Below are positions 1 to 5,432 of a stretch of 5,432 nucleotides of DNA, one piece after another; within the stretch, counting starts at the first letter, position 1; each line of letters starts with the position of its first letter. Location of the stretch: NCBI GenBank assembly GCA_018662715.1, contig JABJFP010000031.1, forward strand, positions 1 through 5,432, written 5' to 3'. The position numbers and the translations under genes are program-made. The DNA comes from Methanobacteriota archaeon. Lineage in GTDB: Archaea; Thermoplasmatota; Poseidoniia; Poseidoniales; Poseidoniaceae. The notes under the pieces are model-generated. The model saw nothing but the letters and a program-made list of their open reading frames with translations, was not told where the DNA came from and did no database searches.

Positions 1-230
1 CTCCCCGAACGCCTTCCATCCAGCCGTTGCGGGCCGCTTGATGTGAATGGGGCGAGGTAAATAATGACGGGAAGCGCCCCTCCAGCCTCGAGGTGACGGA
101 TGCCTTCAGGTGCAATATGGACGAGAATTTCCCGTTCAGTGGGATCTCCCAAACGATTCGTTAAGAGTTCAGATTCAAACGACCATCGGTCAATACGACC
201 ACGAACGGGTGTAAATCGGTGCTCAGGCAT
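1..230 (-). CDS. Putative esterase (alpha/beta-hydrolase fold), 5' part only
   Basis: This is the first 76 codons of a minus-strand gene that leaves the window at its left edge. The peptide begins MPEHRFTPVRGRIDRWSFES and continues through LLTNRLGDPTERE (22-34), ILVHIAPEG (35-43) and LPVIIYLAPFTSSG (53-66). This order (a GR-x-x-x-x-SF-x-S opening, then a LGDP-x-x-R segment, then a hydrophobic PV-x-x-YL strand leading to a Gly/Thr/Ser-rich loop) resembles the N-terminal part of the putative-esterase (esterase D / FrmB-like) family of serine hydrolases. There the strand and loop lie next to the oxyanion hole. The catalytic Ser, Asp and His would lie beyond the window, so activity and substrate cannot be judged. 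No signal peptide is seen, which suggests a cytoplasmic enzyme. The ATG at 230-228 is chosen because homology-like sequence begins soon after it. The frame stays open further upstream, but that translation is low-complexity and unconvincing. No Shine-Dalgarno is visible, so the mRNA may be leaderless. It is divergent from mcm. Confidence 0.68.
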   Translation of the reverse strand, partial: MPEHRFTPVRGRIDRWSFESELLTNRLGDPTEREILVHIAPEGIRHLEAGGALPVIIYLAPFTSSGPQRLDGRRSG

Positions 231-366
231 GGTACGGGTAACGAGCGGTGATTCATCTGTCCTGCGGTTCTGGCAGGATTCCAATGGACATCTCAAAAGA
301 CTGTGAAAAGGGTCCAGCAAAACGCATATTCTCCAGTGGAAGCCAAGGGGTAGTACTCCGTTTGGG

Positions 367-378
367 AATTCATTATGT
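367..378 (+). promoter_or_regulatory. Possible TATA box for mcm
   Basis: The segment AATTCATTATG is the most AT-rich sequence shortly upstream of mcm. A TATA box here would place transcription start about 25 nt downstream, near 398-403. That would leave a short leader of roughly 20 nt containing the GGTGA ribosome binding site. The match to the archaeal TTTAWATA-type consensus is weak, and no clear BRE is seen. This is inference from position and composition only. Confidence 0.22.
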
Positions 379-407
379 ACCCTAGGCAACCGAGTAGGAT
401 ATCTACG

Positions 408-412
408 GGTGA
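408..412 (+). promoter_or_regulatory. Shine-Dalgarno site deciding the mcm start
   Basis: GGTGA at 408-412 is a standard archaeal anti-16S match. It ends 7 nt before the ATG at 420. The alternative in-frame ATG at 375 has no comparable site, only CGTTTGGGAATTC upstream. This supports translation from 420 and leaves 375-419 as untranslated leader or promoter. Confidence 0.6.
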
Positions 413-419
413 GAAAGAG

Positions 420-2552
420 ATGGTCTCAATTCAAGAATTTGATTTGCCTGCTCGTTGGACTTCGTTGATTCAAGACAACTTCTCTGAGGCAGTGCATAAT
501 CTTGCACACATGTGGCCCGACGAGCAATCAATGACCATATCATACCGAGTCATTGAAGGGTATGACCACGAGTTTGCCCAGGACCTCTTAGCAAATCCCG
601 ACCTCCACTTTTCAGCTGCAAACAGGGCCCTTCACCAATTTCTTCTCGATGCAGGGCACGGAACCATCCTCCCCTTTGTTCGAATTGAGCATCTCCCTAG
701 CGACCAAATTCGCACAGTATCTCAATTGAGGGCTGATGATATTGGTCAAATGGTTGCCCTTGATGCAGTGACGACCAAAATCTCTGGTGTTCGTCCCCGA
801 TTGTATTCTGCAGTCTTTGAGTGCATTGCCTGCGGCCACACCATCGAAATCAATCAACCGAACGAGCAAGAATTGATTGAACCGCTTGAATGTTCCCAAA
901 TAGATGGGGGATGCGGTCGTCCAAAACGCCAAACACGCTTCCAATTGCAACAACAAGCATCCCACCTCATCAACTCCCAATTCATCGAACTTCAGGAACT
1001 ACCCGAGCAGATGAAAGGCGGTATCCAGCCAGAACGCATCATCTGTATTGGTGAGCAAGACCTAGCGGGTAAACTCAATCCAGGTGACCGAGTTAAGGCC
1101 AACGGTGTCCTTTTCATACGTTCACAAAGGAAGGGAGGAAAAGACACCCCTGTTTTCGATATTTTCCTACGCATACACTCACTTGAACGACAAAACATTC
1201 CGTTGGAAGAAATCATTATTTCAGAAGAAGAAGAATTGGAAATCCGAAACATCGCTCGAAAAACTGACGTTTACGATTTGCTTACACGAAGCATTGCCCC
1301 CTCAATTTTCGGCATGAGTCACATCAAGAAATCCCTCATGTTGCAATTGTTCGGTGGAGTGGCACAGTTGAATCCTGACGGAACACGAAACCGTGGCGAC
1401 ATTCACATCTTGCTCATGGGTGACCCCGGTGTTGCAAAATCGCAACTGTTGAACTACATGGCGTCAATATCTCCTCGTGGAAGGTTCACATCGGGACAAT
1501 CAGCTTCGGCAGCAGGGTTAACCGCAGCAGCAGTTCAAGACGCTACAGCTGATGGTCGCTGGACGCTTGAAGCGGGTGCACTGGTATTGGCTGACTTAGG
1601 CCTTGCAGCGATTGACGAATTCGACAAGATGAACAGCGCAGATCGGTCCAGCATGCACGAAGCCATGGAACAGCAACGCATTTCAATTTCGAAGGCAGGA
1701 ATCAACGCGAGCCTTAGGACGCGCTGTGCAGTTCTTGCTGCCGCAAACCCGAAAGCGGGCCGTTTTGAACCGGTGAGTGACCTCCCTTTCACTGCTCAAA
1801 TTGACCTTGCGCCACCGTTGGTTTCTCGTTTTGACATCATATGGCTCATTACCGACACAGCAGATGCAGATAACGACCAGAAGATTGCTCAACACATCAT
1901 TGCAAACCGCATGAAAGGTAGTAGCGAATTATTGGTCAACGAAGGCTCATTACCCGACCCGTCTCGGCCAACCGCACTAGCACAAAAGGTCAGCAAGAAG
2001 AAGCAAGAGGATTACGACATCTTGTCTCGCGAAATCCTCCGGAAGTACATCGCCTACTCCAAACGAAACATTCACCCTAAACTTACGGAGGATGCAAAGG
2101 AAGCCATCGTCGCCTATTACGTCGAAACCCGTAAGGCCGGGGGAGAATCAACCGACAGTGTAGCAATCACTGCTCGTTCCCTTGAAGCCCTTTCACGCCT
2201 TTCAGAAGCGAGCGCCCGGATTCGTCTTTCACAAGATGCAAATCTCGAGGATGCAGAGCGTGCAATCCTCCTCACGAAGACTTGGCGCCACGATTTGATG
2301 GGCGAACATTTTGACGAGACGACCATGCAATCTGGAAAGAAAGGTACGGTCCGAAATCAAGAGAAAATCATTCTAGACTTGGTGTCAACCTTGCAGAACG
2401 AATCCGGGGGTTCTGCTAATTTACTGGAGGTATTAACAGAGGCTGAACGCAACGATATCAACCGTGGCAAAGCCGAAGATATCATCGATAAACTATGCCG
2501 GGAAGGCCGAATGATGCGCCCGTCAGGATACGAGACCCTGCAAGTGGTTTGA
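420..2552 (+). CDS. mcm: Replicative DNA helicase MCM
   Basis: This encodes the archaeal minichromosome maintenance helicase. It forms a hexameric ring that unwinds DNA 3'-5' ahead of the fork using ATP. From the ATG at 420 the protein is 710 residues, a normal archaeal MCM length. Visible parts: N-terminal domain (about 1-265) with a zinc knuckle, Cys135-x2-Cys138 and Cys158-x6-Cys165; an N-terminal hairpin region around 234-251; an MCM-type AAA+ core with Walker A GDPGVAKSQLL (334-344, Lys340); helix-2 insert segment SAAGLTAAAVQD; Walker B ending AAIDEFDKM (Asp399, Glu400); pre-sensor-1 hairpin ISISKAGI; sensor 1 AAANPK (Asn443); arginine finger SRFD (Arg470); and a lid with sensor 2 ARSLEALSRLSEASAR (Arg586). 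A winged-helix-like tail occupies about 645-710. All catalytic residues are present and there is no intein, although archaeal mcm genes are sometimes intein hosts. An in-frame ATG at 375 would add 15 residues (MYPRQPSRISTGEKE) that look non-homologous. The start at 420 is preferred because GGTGA lies 7 nt upstream. It is the first gene of a probable operon with gatE. Confidence 0.96.
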   Translation: MVSIQEFDLPARWTSLIQDNFSEAVHNLAHMWPDEQSMTISYRVIEGYDHEFAQDLLANPDLHFSAANRALHQFLLDAGHGTILPFVRIEHLPSDQIRTVSQLRADDIGQMVALDAVTTKISGVRPRLYSAVFECIACGHTIEINQPNEQELIEPLECSQIDGGCGRPKRQTRFQLQQQASHLINSQFIELQELPEQMKGGIQPERIICIGEQDLAGKLNPGDRVKANGVLFIRSQRKGGKDTPVFDIFLRIHSLERQNIPLEEIIISEEEELEIRNIARKTDVYDLLTRSIAPSIFGMSHIKKSLMLQLFGGVAQLNPDGTRNRGDIHILLMGDPGVAKSQLLNYMASISPRGRFTSGQSASAAGLTAAAVQDATADGRWTLEAGALVLADLGLAAIDEFDKMNSADRSSMHEAMEQQRISISKAGINASLRTRCAVLAAANPKAGRFEPVSDLPFTAQIDLAPPLVSRFDIIWLITDTADADNDQKIAQHIIANRMKGSSELLVNEGSLPDPSRPTALAQKVSKKKQEDYDILSREILRKYIAYSKRNIHPKLTEDAKEAIVAYYVETRKAGGESTDSVAITARSLEALSRLSEASARIRLSQDANLEDAERAILLTKTWRHDLMGEHFDETTMQSGKKGTVRNQEKIILDLVSTLQNESGGSANLLEVLTEAERNDINRGKAEDIIDKLCREGRMMRPSGYETLQVV

Positions 2553-2599
2553 CGCCAATTGAGGGTGGTGCTCATGAAGGGTGAGCCCGTCGCAGGTTC

Positions 2600-4618
2600 A
2601 TGGCCGGTGAACCCGAAGGTGATGTAGACCGCTCCGACCTGTTGGACCCTGTCCAAATCGGCTTCATGTGTGGCCTCGAAGTGCATCAGCAATTAGCGAC
2701 GGGAAAACTTCACTCACGTCAAACAGGCGAACTCTACGATGTCACGGTTGAAACCGTCCCAGACCATTGGCCTCGCTTTGCTCGAAAATTACGGGCATCT
2801 CGTGGAGAAGGAGGAGCCATTGACATTGCTGCACGCTTTGAGGCAAAGCGAAATCGCTCGTTCATTTATGCTCAATCACCCAATGCAGGTTTGATTGAAC
2901 TTGATGAACAACCACCGGTAGACCTTGACGAGGATGCAGTTGAGATTTCACTTACCGTCGCCGCGTTACTCAATGCCAACCCTGTTTCACTGATTCAAAC
3001 CATGCGAAAAACCGTCGTTGACGGCTCTAACACCAGTGGTTTTCAGCGTACTTCACTGATTGCTACAGGCGGTGTTTTACAGACTGTAGAAGGCCCAGTG
3101 GGCGTTGATGTCCTTTGTCTGGAAGAAGACAGTGCTCGGAAATTGGATACAATTGATGTCCCTGGGGGCCAACAAGTTCTCTACAATCTGGACCGATTGG
3201 GATTGCCGCTGATCGAGATTGCAACATCTCCTGAAGTTCAAACCCCAGAACATGCCAAATCCACGGCCATCGCCCTCGGACGAGTTCTCCGCCAAACTCG
3301 GAGAGTTCGTCGCGGACTTGGAAGTATTCGCCAAGACCTGAATGTCTCTATTGGCGCGGGAGACCGAGTTGAAATCAAAGGGTGTCAGGATTTGGATTGG
3401 ATCCCCCGAATCATCCGATTGGAAATGGCCCGCCAACTCCACTTTTATCGTCTTGCAAATGACTTGAGAGCCAGTTTGGACTTGCCTGCACTTCCATCGC
3501 ATCGGGAAGAGGACGTTCCAGATGTTGAGCGGCAAGTTGCCGATCGTGTTGAAGAAGCACTTCCATGGGTTTCACACGACGTTACCGATTCTTTCTCCAC
3601 GTGCGATTCAAAGATGATTCAAGATGGACTGAGCAGCGGCTCACGCATGATTGCCCTACCTCTTCCTGGCCTCAAAGGAAAATTGGGTGTCAAAGCAGCA
3701 GACCACAACGGCGCTCAACTTCCACGACTGGGTCGGGAACTCGCGGGAGCAGCAAAACTCGCAGGAGTCAAGGGGATTTTTCATGCCGACGAACTTCCAG
3801 CCTACGGCATCACAGAAGAAGAAATCAACAATGTTCGTACAGCATTGGGTTTGAAGGAAATGGATGGATACGTGCTGTGCTGTGCTCCACGTTGGCAGGC
3901 TGAACTAGCGCTTGAAGCTGCATTAAACCGAGCCCGCCTTGCTTGGCATCGGATTCCGCAAGAAGTTCGAAACGTTGTCGTAAAGAAAGGCTCTCCAGAA
4001 GACGGAACCACTGCCCCAATGCGCCCTCTCCCGGGACGGTCCCGAATGTACCCCGAAACCGACGTTCCCCCTCAAATCGTTACGAACTCTCATTGGGGCG
4101 ATATTCTGGATAACCTCCCCATGTCAGATGATGAACGAGCGGAACGACTCTCCGGGTTTGACATCTCAAACGACCAGGCCTCACAATTACTTGCTAGAGA
4201 ACTGGACGATGTGTTTTGGAATCACGTGGAAGGCATACCCGCAAAGGGATGGGCTTCACTGCTTTTGGTTCATGACGAGGAACACCCTTCTCTTCTTGTT
4301 AACGTCCTTAAATTGAGAGAAGATGGCCATCTTTCCCGTGAACATGTTGACGGCGTTATTGAAACTCATCGAGGTCAAAATCCATCAATGGAAGCACTAA
4401 ATTCGTATTGTGAGGTCAACGGACTTGCTCCAGCAGATGTGAGTGGACTTGCAGATGTGATTGACAAGATCATCGCCGACCGCCTTGACTTTGTCAAAGA
4501 ACGTGGCATGGGCGCCATGGGCCCTCTAATGGGCGTCGTTATGCAAGCTGCTGGCGGTGCAGATGGAAAAGAAGTCAGTGCTCTACTACGCGCCGCCATT
4601 CAATCGGTCATGGAGTGA
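2600..4618 (+). CDS. gatE: Glutamyl-tRNA(Gln) amidotransferase subunit E (GatE)
   Basis: GatE is the tRNA-binding kinase/transamidase subunit of archaeal GatDE. It activates the mischarged Glu-tRNA(Gln) with ATP, and GatD supplies ammonia from an amide donor, yielding Gln-tRNA(Gln) in the cytoplasm. The 672-residue product is somewhat longer than typical GatE (roughly 610-640). GatB/E cradle signatures: GLEVHQQL (25-32), LDEQPP (101-106), MRKTVVDGSNTSGFQRT (135-151), LEEDSAR (174-180), the GatB/E family motif YNLDRLGLPLIEIATSP (195-211), GSIRQDLNVSI (241-251) and VEIKGCQDLD (257-266). An AspRS-like insert domain distinguishing GatE from GatB covers about 295-430, with LPLPGLKGKLG, LGRELAGAAKLAGVKGIFH and DELPAYGITEEEI. 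RMYPETDVPP is at 482-491. A helical GatB-tail/YqeY-like domain ends with ERGMGAMGPLMGVVMQ and GKEVSALLRAAI. The usual KLFCxC-type cysteines are replaced by KLHSRQ (36-41). The ATG at 2600 is the first start after the in-frame TGA at 2582. The ATG at 2666 would cut into the conserved first strand. Only a weak AGGT precedes 2600. It lies 47 nt after mcm. The partner gene gatD is not in the window. Confidence 0.95.
   Translation: MAGEPEGDVDRSDLLDPVQIGFMCGLEVHQQLATGKLHSRQTGELYDVTVETVPDHWPRFARKLRASRGEGGAIDIAARFEAKRNRSFIYAQSPNAGLIELDEQPPVDLDEDAVEISLTVAALLNANPVSLIQTMRKTVVDGSNTSGFQRTSLIATGGVLQTVEGPVGVDVLCLEEDSARKLDTIDVPGGQQVLYNLDRLGLPLIEIATSPEVQTPEHAKSTAIALGRVLRQTRRVRRGLGSIRQDLNVSIGAGDRVEIKGCQDLDWIPRIIRLEMARQLHFYRLANDLRASLDLPALPSHREEDVPDVERQVADRVEEALPWVSHDVTDSFSTCDSKMIQDGLSSGSRMIALPLPGLKGKLGVKAADHNGAQLPRLGRELAGAAKLAGVKGIFHADELPAYGITEEEINNVRTALGLKEMDGYVLCCAPRWQAELALEAALNRARLAWHRIPQEVRNVVVKKGSPEDGTTAPMRPLPGRSRMYPETDVPPQIVTNSHWGDILDNLPMSDDERAERLSGFDISNDQASQLLARELDDVFWNHVEGIPAKGWASLLLVHDEEHPSLLVNVLKLREDGHLSREHVDGVIETHRGQNPSMEALNSYCEVNGLAPADVSGLADVIDKIIADRLDFVKERGMGAMGPLMGVVMQAAGGADGKEVSALLRAAIQSVME
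4612..4615 (+). promoter_or_regulatory. Ribosome binding site of the propeller gene inside the gatE 3' end
   Basis: GGAG at 4612-4615, within TGGAGTGAT, sits inside the last codons of gatE and ends 7 nt before the ATG at 4623. This is good Shine-Dalgarno spacing. Ribosomes terminating at the gatE TGA (4616-4618) would be next to the new start, so translational coupling is likely. Confidence 0.55.
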
Positions 4619-4622
4619 TCGT

Positions 4623-5432
4623 ATGGTCCGGCGAACGGTCCTTGCTTGTCTTCTCCTCGCAACGCTCAGCATTCTTTTTCCTGCTCAGGCAATGACGCCG
4701 GAATCATGGAAGTTAGAATGGGAGATTGACCTCGCAGATGGCTACATTACCACTCACCCGGTTATTGACAATGAAACCGTTTACGTTCGGACTTCTGGGT
4801 TTTGGACGGGAGAAGAGCGGCCACAAGTGTTCGCATTCTCAACCGAAGGTGAAGAGCGATGGAACCGAACAAGTGCAACAACCGTTCAACATGATATGAG
4901 CCCCCTTCTCCTGCTCCCCAGCGGAGTAGGCCCATGCGGTTCCTGGCCTGACCTAATTGCAGTGGGGTGGGCAGATGGCACAGTGGAAGTTTTACGAGCA
5001 AATGATGGTGCATCGCTTTGGAACCGAACTTCAACAACACAGGGCTGGGGTATTACCGGAGCAATTGTTCAAGATGGCGACCATTTGGTCGTCCCGACGC
5101 GAACCGGCATGATGCGTGTCTGTATTTCAAACGGTGAATTGGATTTCGAGGTTGAACTGGGGCTGGGCTGGCGTAATGGAATTTTGACTACTGACGATGC
5201 ATTTTGGCAGGGAGATGAATCTGGAAACATCTGGAAAGTATCACGCGATGGAACATCGACGTTGGTTGCAGATTTGGGCGGTTCAATCCGCCATGCACCA
5301 ATCCAAACATCTTCGGGAATTTTTGTTCATGTCCAGAGAGGAGCGACGAGCACCATCCATTTGCTGAATGCTACAAACAACAGTGTAGTGACAATTCACC
5401 AAGGAGGCGCCTCACCAGCCATGCCGGTTTCC
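4623..5432 (+). CDS. Exported beta-propeller-like (PQQ/WD40-like repeat) protein, 5' part
   Basis: This open frame of 270 codons runs from ATG 4623 to the right edge without a stop. It begins with a clear secretory signal: basic n-region MVRR, hydrophobic stretch TVLACLLLATLSILF (5-19) and a signal-peptidase-I-like site PAQA before residue 24. The mature part contains repeated strand-turn-strand units of the kind seen in PQQ-like or WD40-like beta-propellers: a Trp strand followed by an 'AxVQDGDHLVV' or 'IAVGWADGTVEVL' pair of strands. Repeated anchors are LEWEIDL (31-37), ERWNRTS (78-84) and SLWNRTS (131-137), spaced about 47 and 53 residues. Later units include GNIWKVSRDG (201-210) and TIHLLNATNNSVVTI (244-258). 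Five N-x-S/T sequons (Asn50, 81, 134, 249, 252) and two Cys in the mature part (105, 167) fit an extracytoplasmic protein. No catalytic or cofactor motif is recognisable, so function is unknown. A C-terminal anchor, if any, lies outside the window. It begins 4 nt after gatE and is probably co-translated with it. Confidence 0.8.
   Translation, partial: MVRRTVLACLLLATLSILFPAQAMTPESWKLEWEIDLADGYITTHPVIDNETVYVRTSGFWTGEERPQVFAFSTEGEERWNRTSATTVQHDMSPLLLLPSGVGPCGSWPDLIAVGWADGTVEVLRANDGASLWNRTSTTQGWGITGAIVQDGDHLVVPTRTGMMRVCISNGELDFEVELGLGWRNGILTTDDAFWQGDESGNIWKVSRDGTSTLVADLGGSIRHAPIQTSSGIFVHVQRGATSTIHLLNATNNSVVTIHQGGASPAMPVS

Larger units (their letters stand above)
231..419. promoter_or_regulatory. 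Divergent intergenic region between esterase-like gene and mcm
   Basis: This 189-bp stretch separates the start of the minus-strand esterase-like gene from the start of mcm, so promoters for both should lie here. I see no RNA gene and no convincing coding sequence: the reading frames crossing it are antisense shadows or a 5' extension of the esterase frame. The only AT-rich patches are near 321-332 (GCATATTC) and 367-378 (AATTCATTATG). The second is about 25-30 bp upstream of a possible short mcm leader and is the better TATA-box candidate, although it matches the archaeal consensus poorly. An interrupted palindrome lies at 347-359. Confidence 0.5.

Noticed and set aside
100..306. Plus-strand frame of 68 codons at the left end.
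   Set aside because: It is antisense to the esterase-like gene, whose translation shows family-like motifs. The plus-strand peptide is Arg/Ser-rich with no recognisable motif.
1417..1900. Possible intein in mcm, since archaeal MCM genes are known intein hosts.
   Set aside because: Walker A, Walker B, sensor 1 and arginine finger follow at normal spacing with no insertion, and total length is normal.
2357..2692. Minus-strand frame of 111 codons across the mcm-gatE junction.
   Set aside because: It overlaps the conserved mcm winged-helix tail and the gatE N-terminus on the opposite strand, with no recognisable domain.
3077..3535. Minus-strand frame of 152 codons inside gatE.
   Set aside because: It lies opposite the most conserved part of gatE. 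Its composition follows from the complementary codons and it shows no motif or start signal.
4632..4652. Possible lipobox (VLAC, Cys9) in the propeller protein signal sequence.
   Set aside because: The Cys lies at the start of the hydrophobic stretch, too early for a lipoprotein cleavage site. The AQA site at residue 23 is a better ordinary signal-peptidase site.
4762..5040. Minus-strand frame of 92 codons within the propeller gene.
   Set aside because: The plus-strand frame has a signal peptide, ribosome binding site and repeats and stays open to the window edge. The antisense peptide has none of these.
1..5432. CRISPR array, tRNA or rRNA genes, insertion sequences, toxin-antitoxin or defence genes.
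   Set aside because: No regularly spaced repeats, terminal inverted repeats, tRNA-like cloverleaf or conserved rRNA sequence was seen. The window is almost fully occupied by the four genes described.

Overview
This window looks like a piece of a free-living archaeal genome. It holds an archaeal-type MCM replicative helicase and GatE, the archaea-specific subunit of the Glu-tRNA(Gln) amidotransferase GatDE. The moderate base composition, compact layout and large secreted beta-propeller protein would suit a planktonic euryarchaeote of the Thermoplasmatota (for example Marine Group II / Poseidoniales). That placement rests on general resemblance, not on a database match.

Layout from left to right. 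(1) Positions 1-230, minus strand: the 5' end of a gene running off the left edge. Its N-terminus resembles the putative-esterase (esterase D / FrmB-like) alpha/beta-hydrolase family. (2) Positions 231-419: a divergent intergenic region of about 190 bp that must hold the promoters for the esterase-like gene and mcm. Only weak promoter-like sequence is visible. (3) Positions 420-2552, plus: mcm, complete and intein-free, with a convincing Shine-Dalgarno (GGTGA) 7 nt before the chosen ATG. (4) Positions 2553-2599: a 47-nt spacer containing the start of an overlapping 17-codon reading frame. (5) Positions 2600-4618, plus: gatE, complete. It has the usual cradle, AspRS-like insert and C-terminal tail domains, but lacks the cysteines expected after the N-terminal HQQL motif. 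(6) Positions 4623-5432, plus: the 5' part of a gene for an exported protein with a signal peptide and beta-propeller-like repeats. It starts 4 nt after the gatE stop and runs off the right edge.

The three plus-strand genes probably form one transcription unit: spacers are 47 and 4 nt, with no terminator visible between them. It combines replication (MCM), tRNA-dependent glutamine formation (GatE) and an exported protein of unknown role. The first two are housekeeping functions. I see no CRISPR array, RNA gene, mobile element, phage gene or defence system, and no clear sign of a new multi-gene system. The most useful leads are the cysteine-less GatE, the unusual zinc-knuckle spacing in MCM, and the tight coupling of an uncharacterised secreted propeller gene to gatE.
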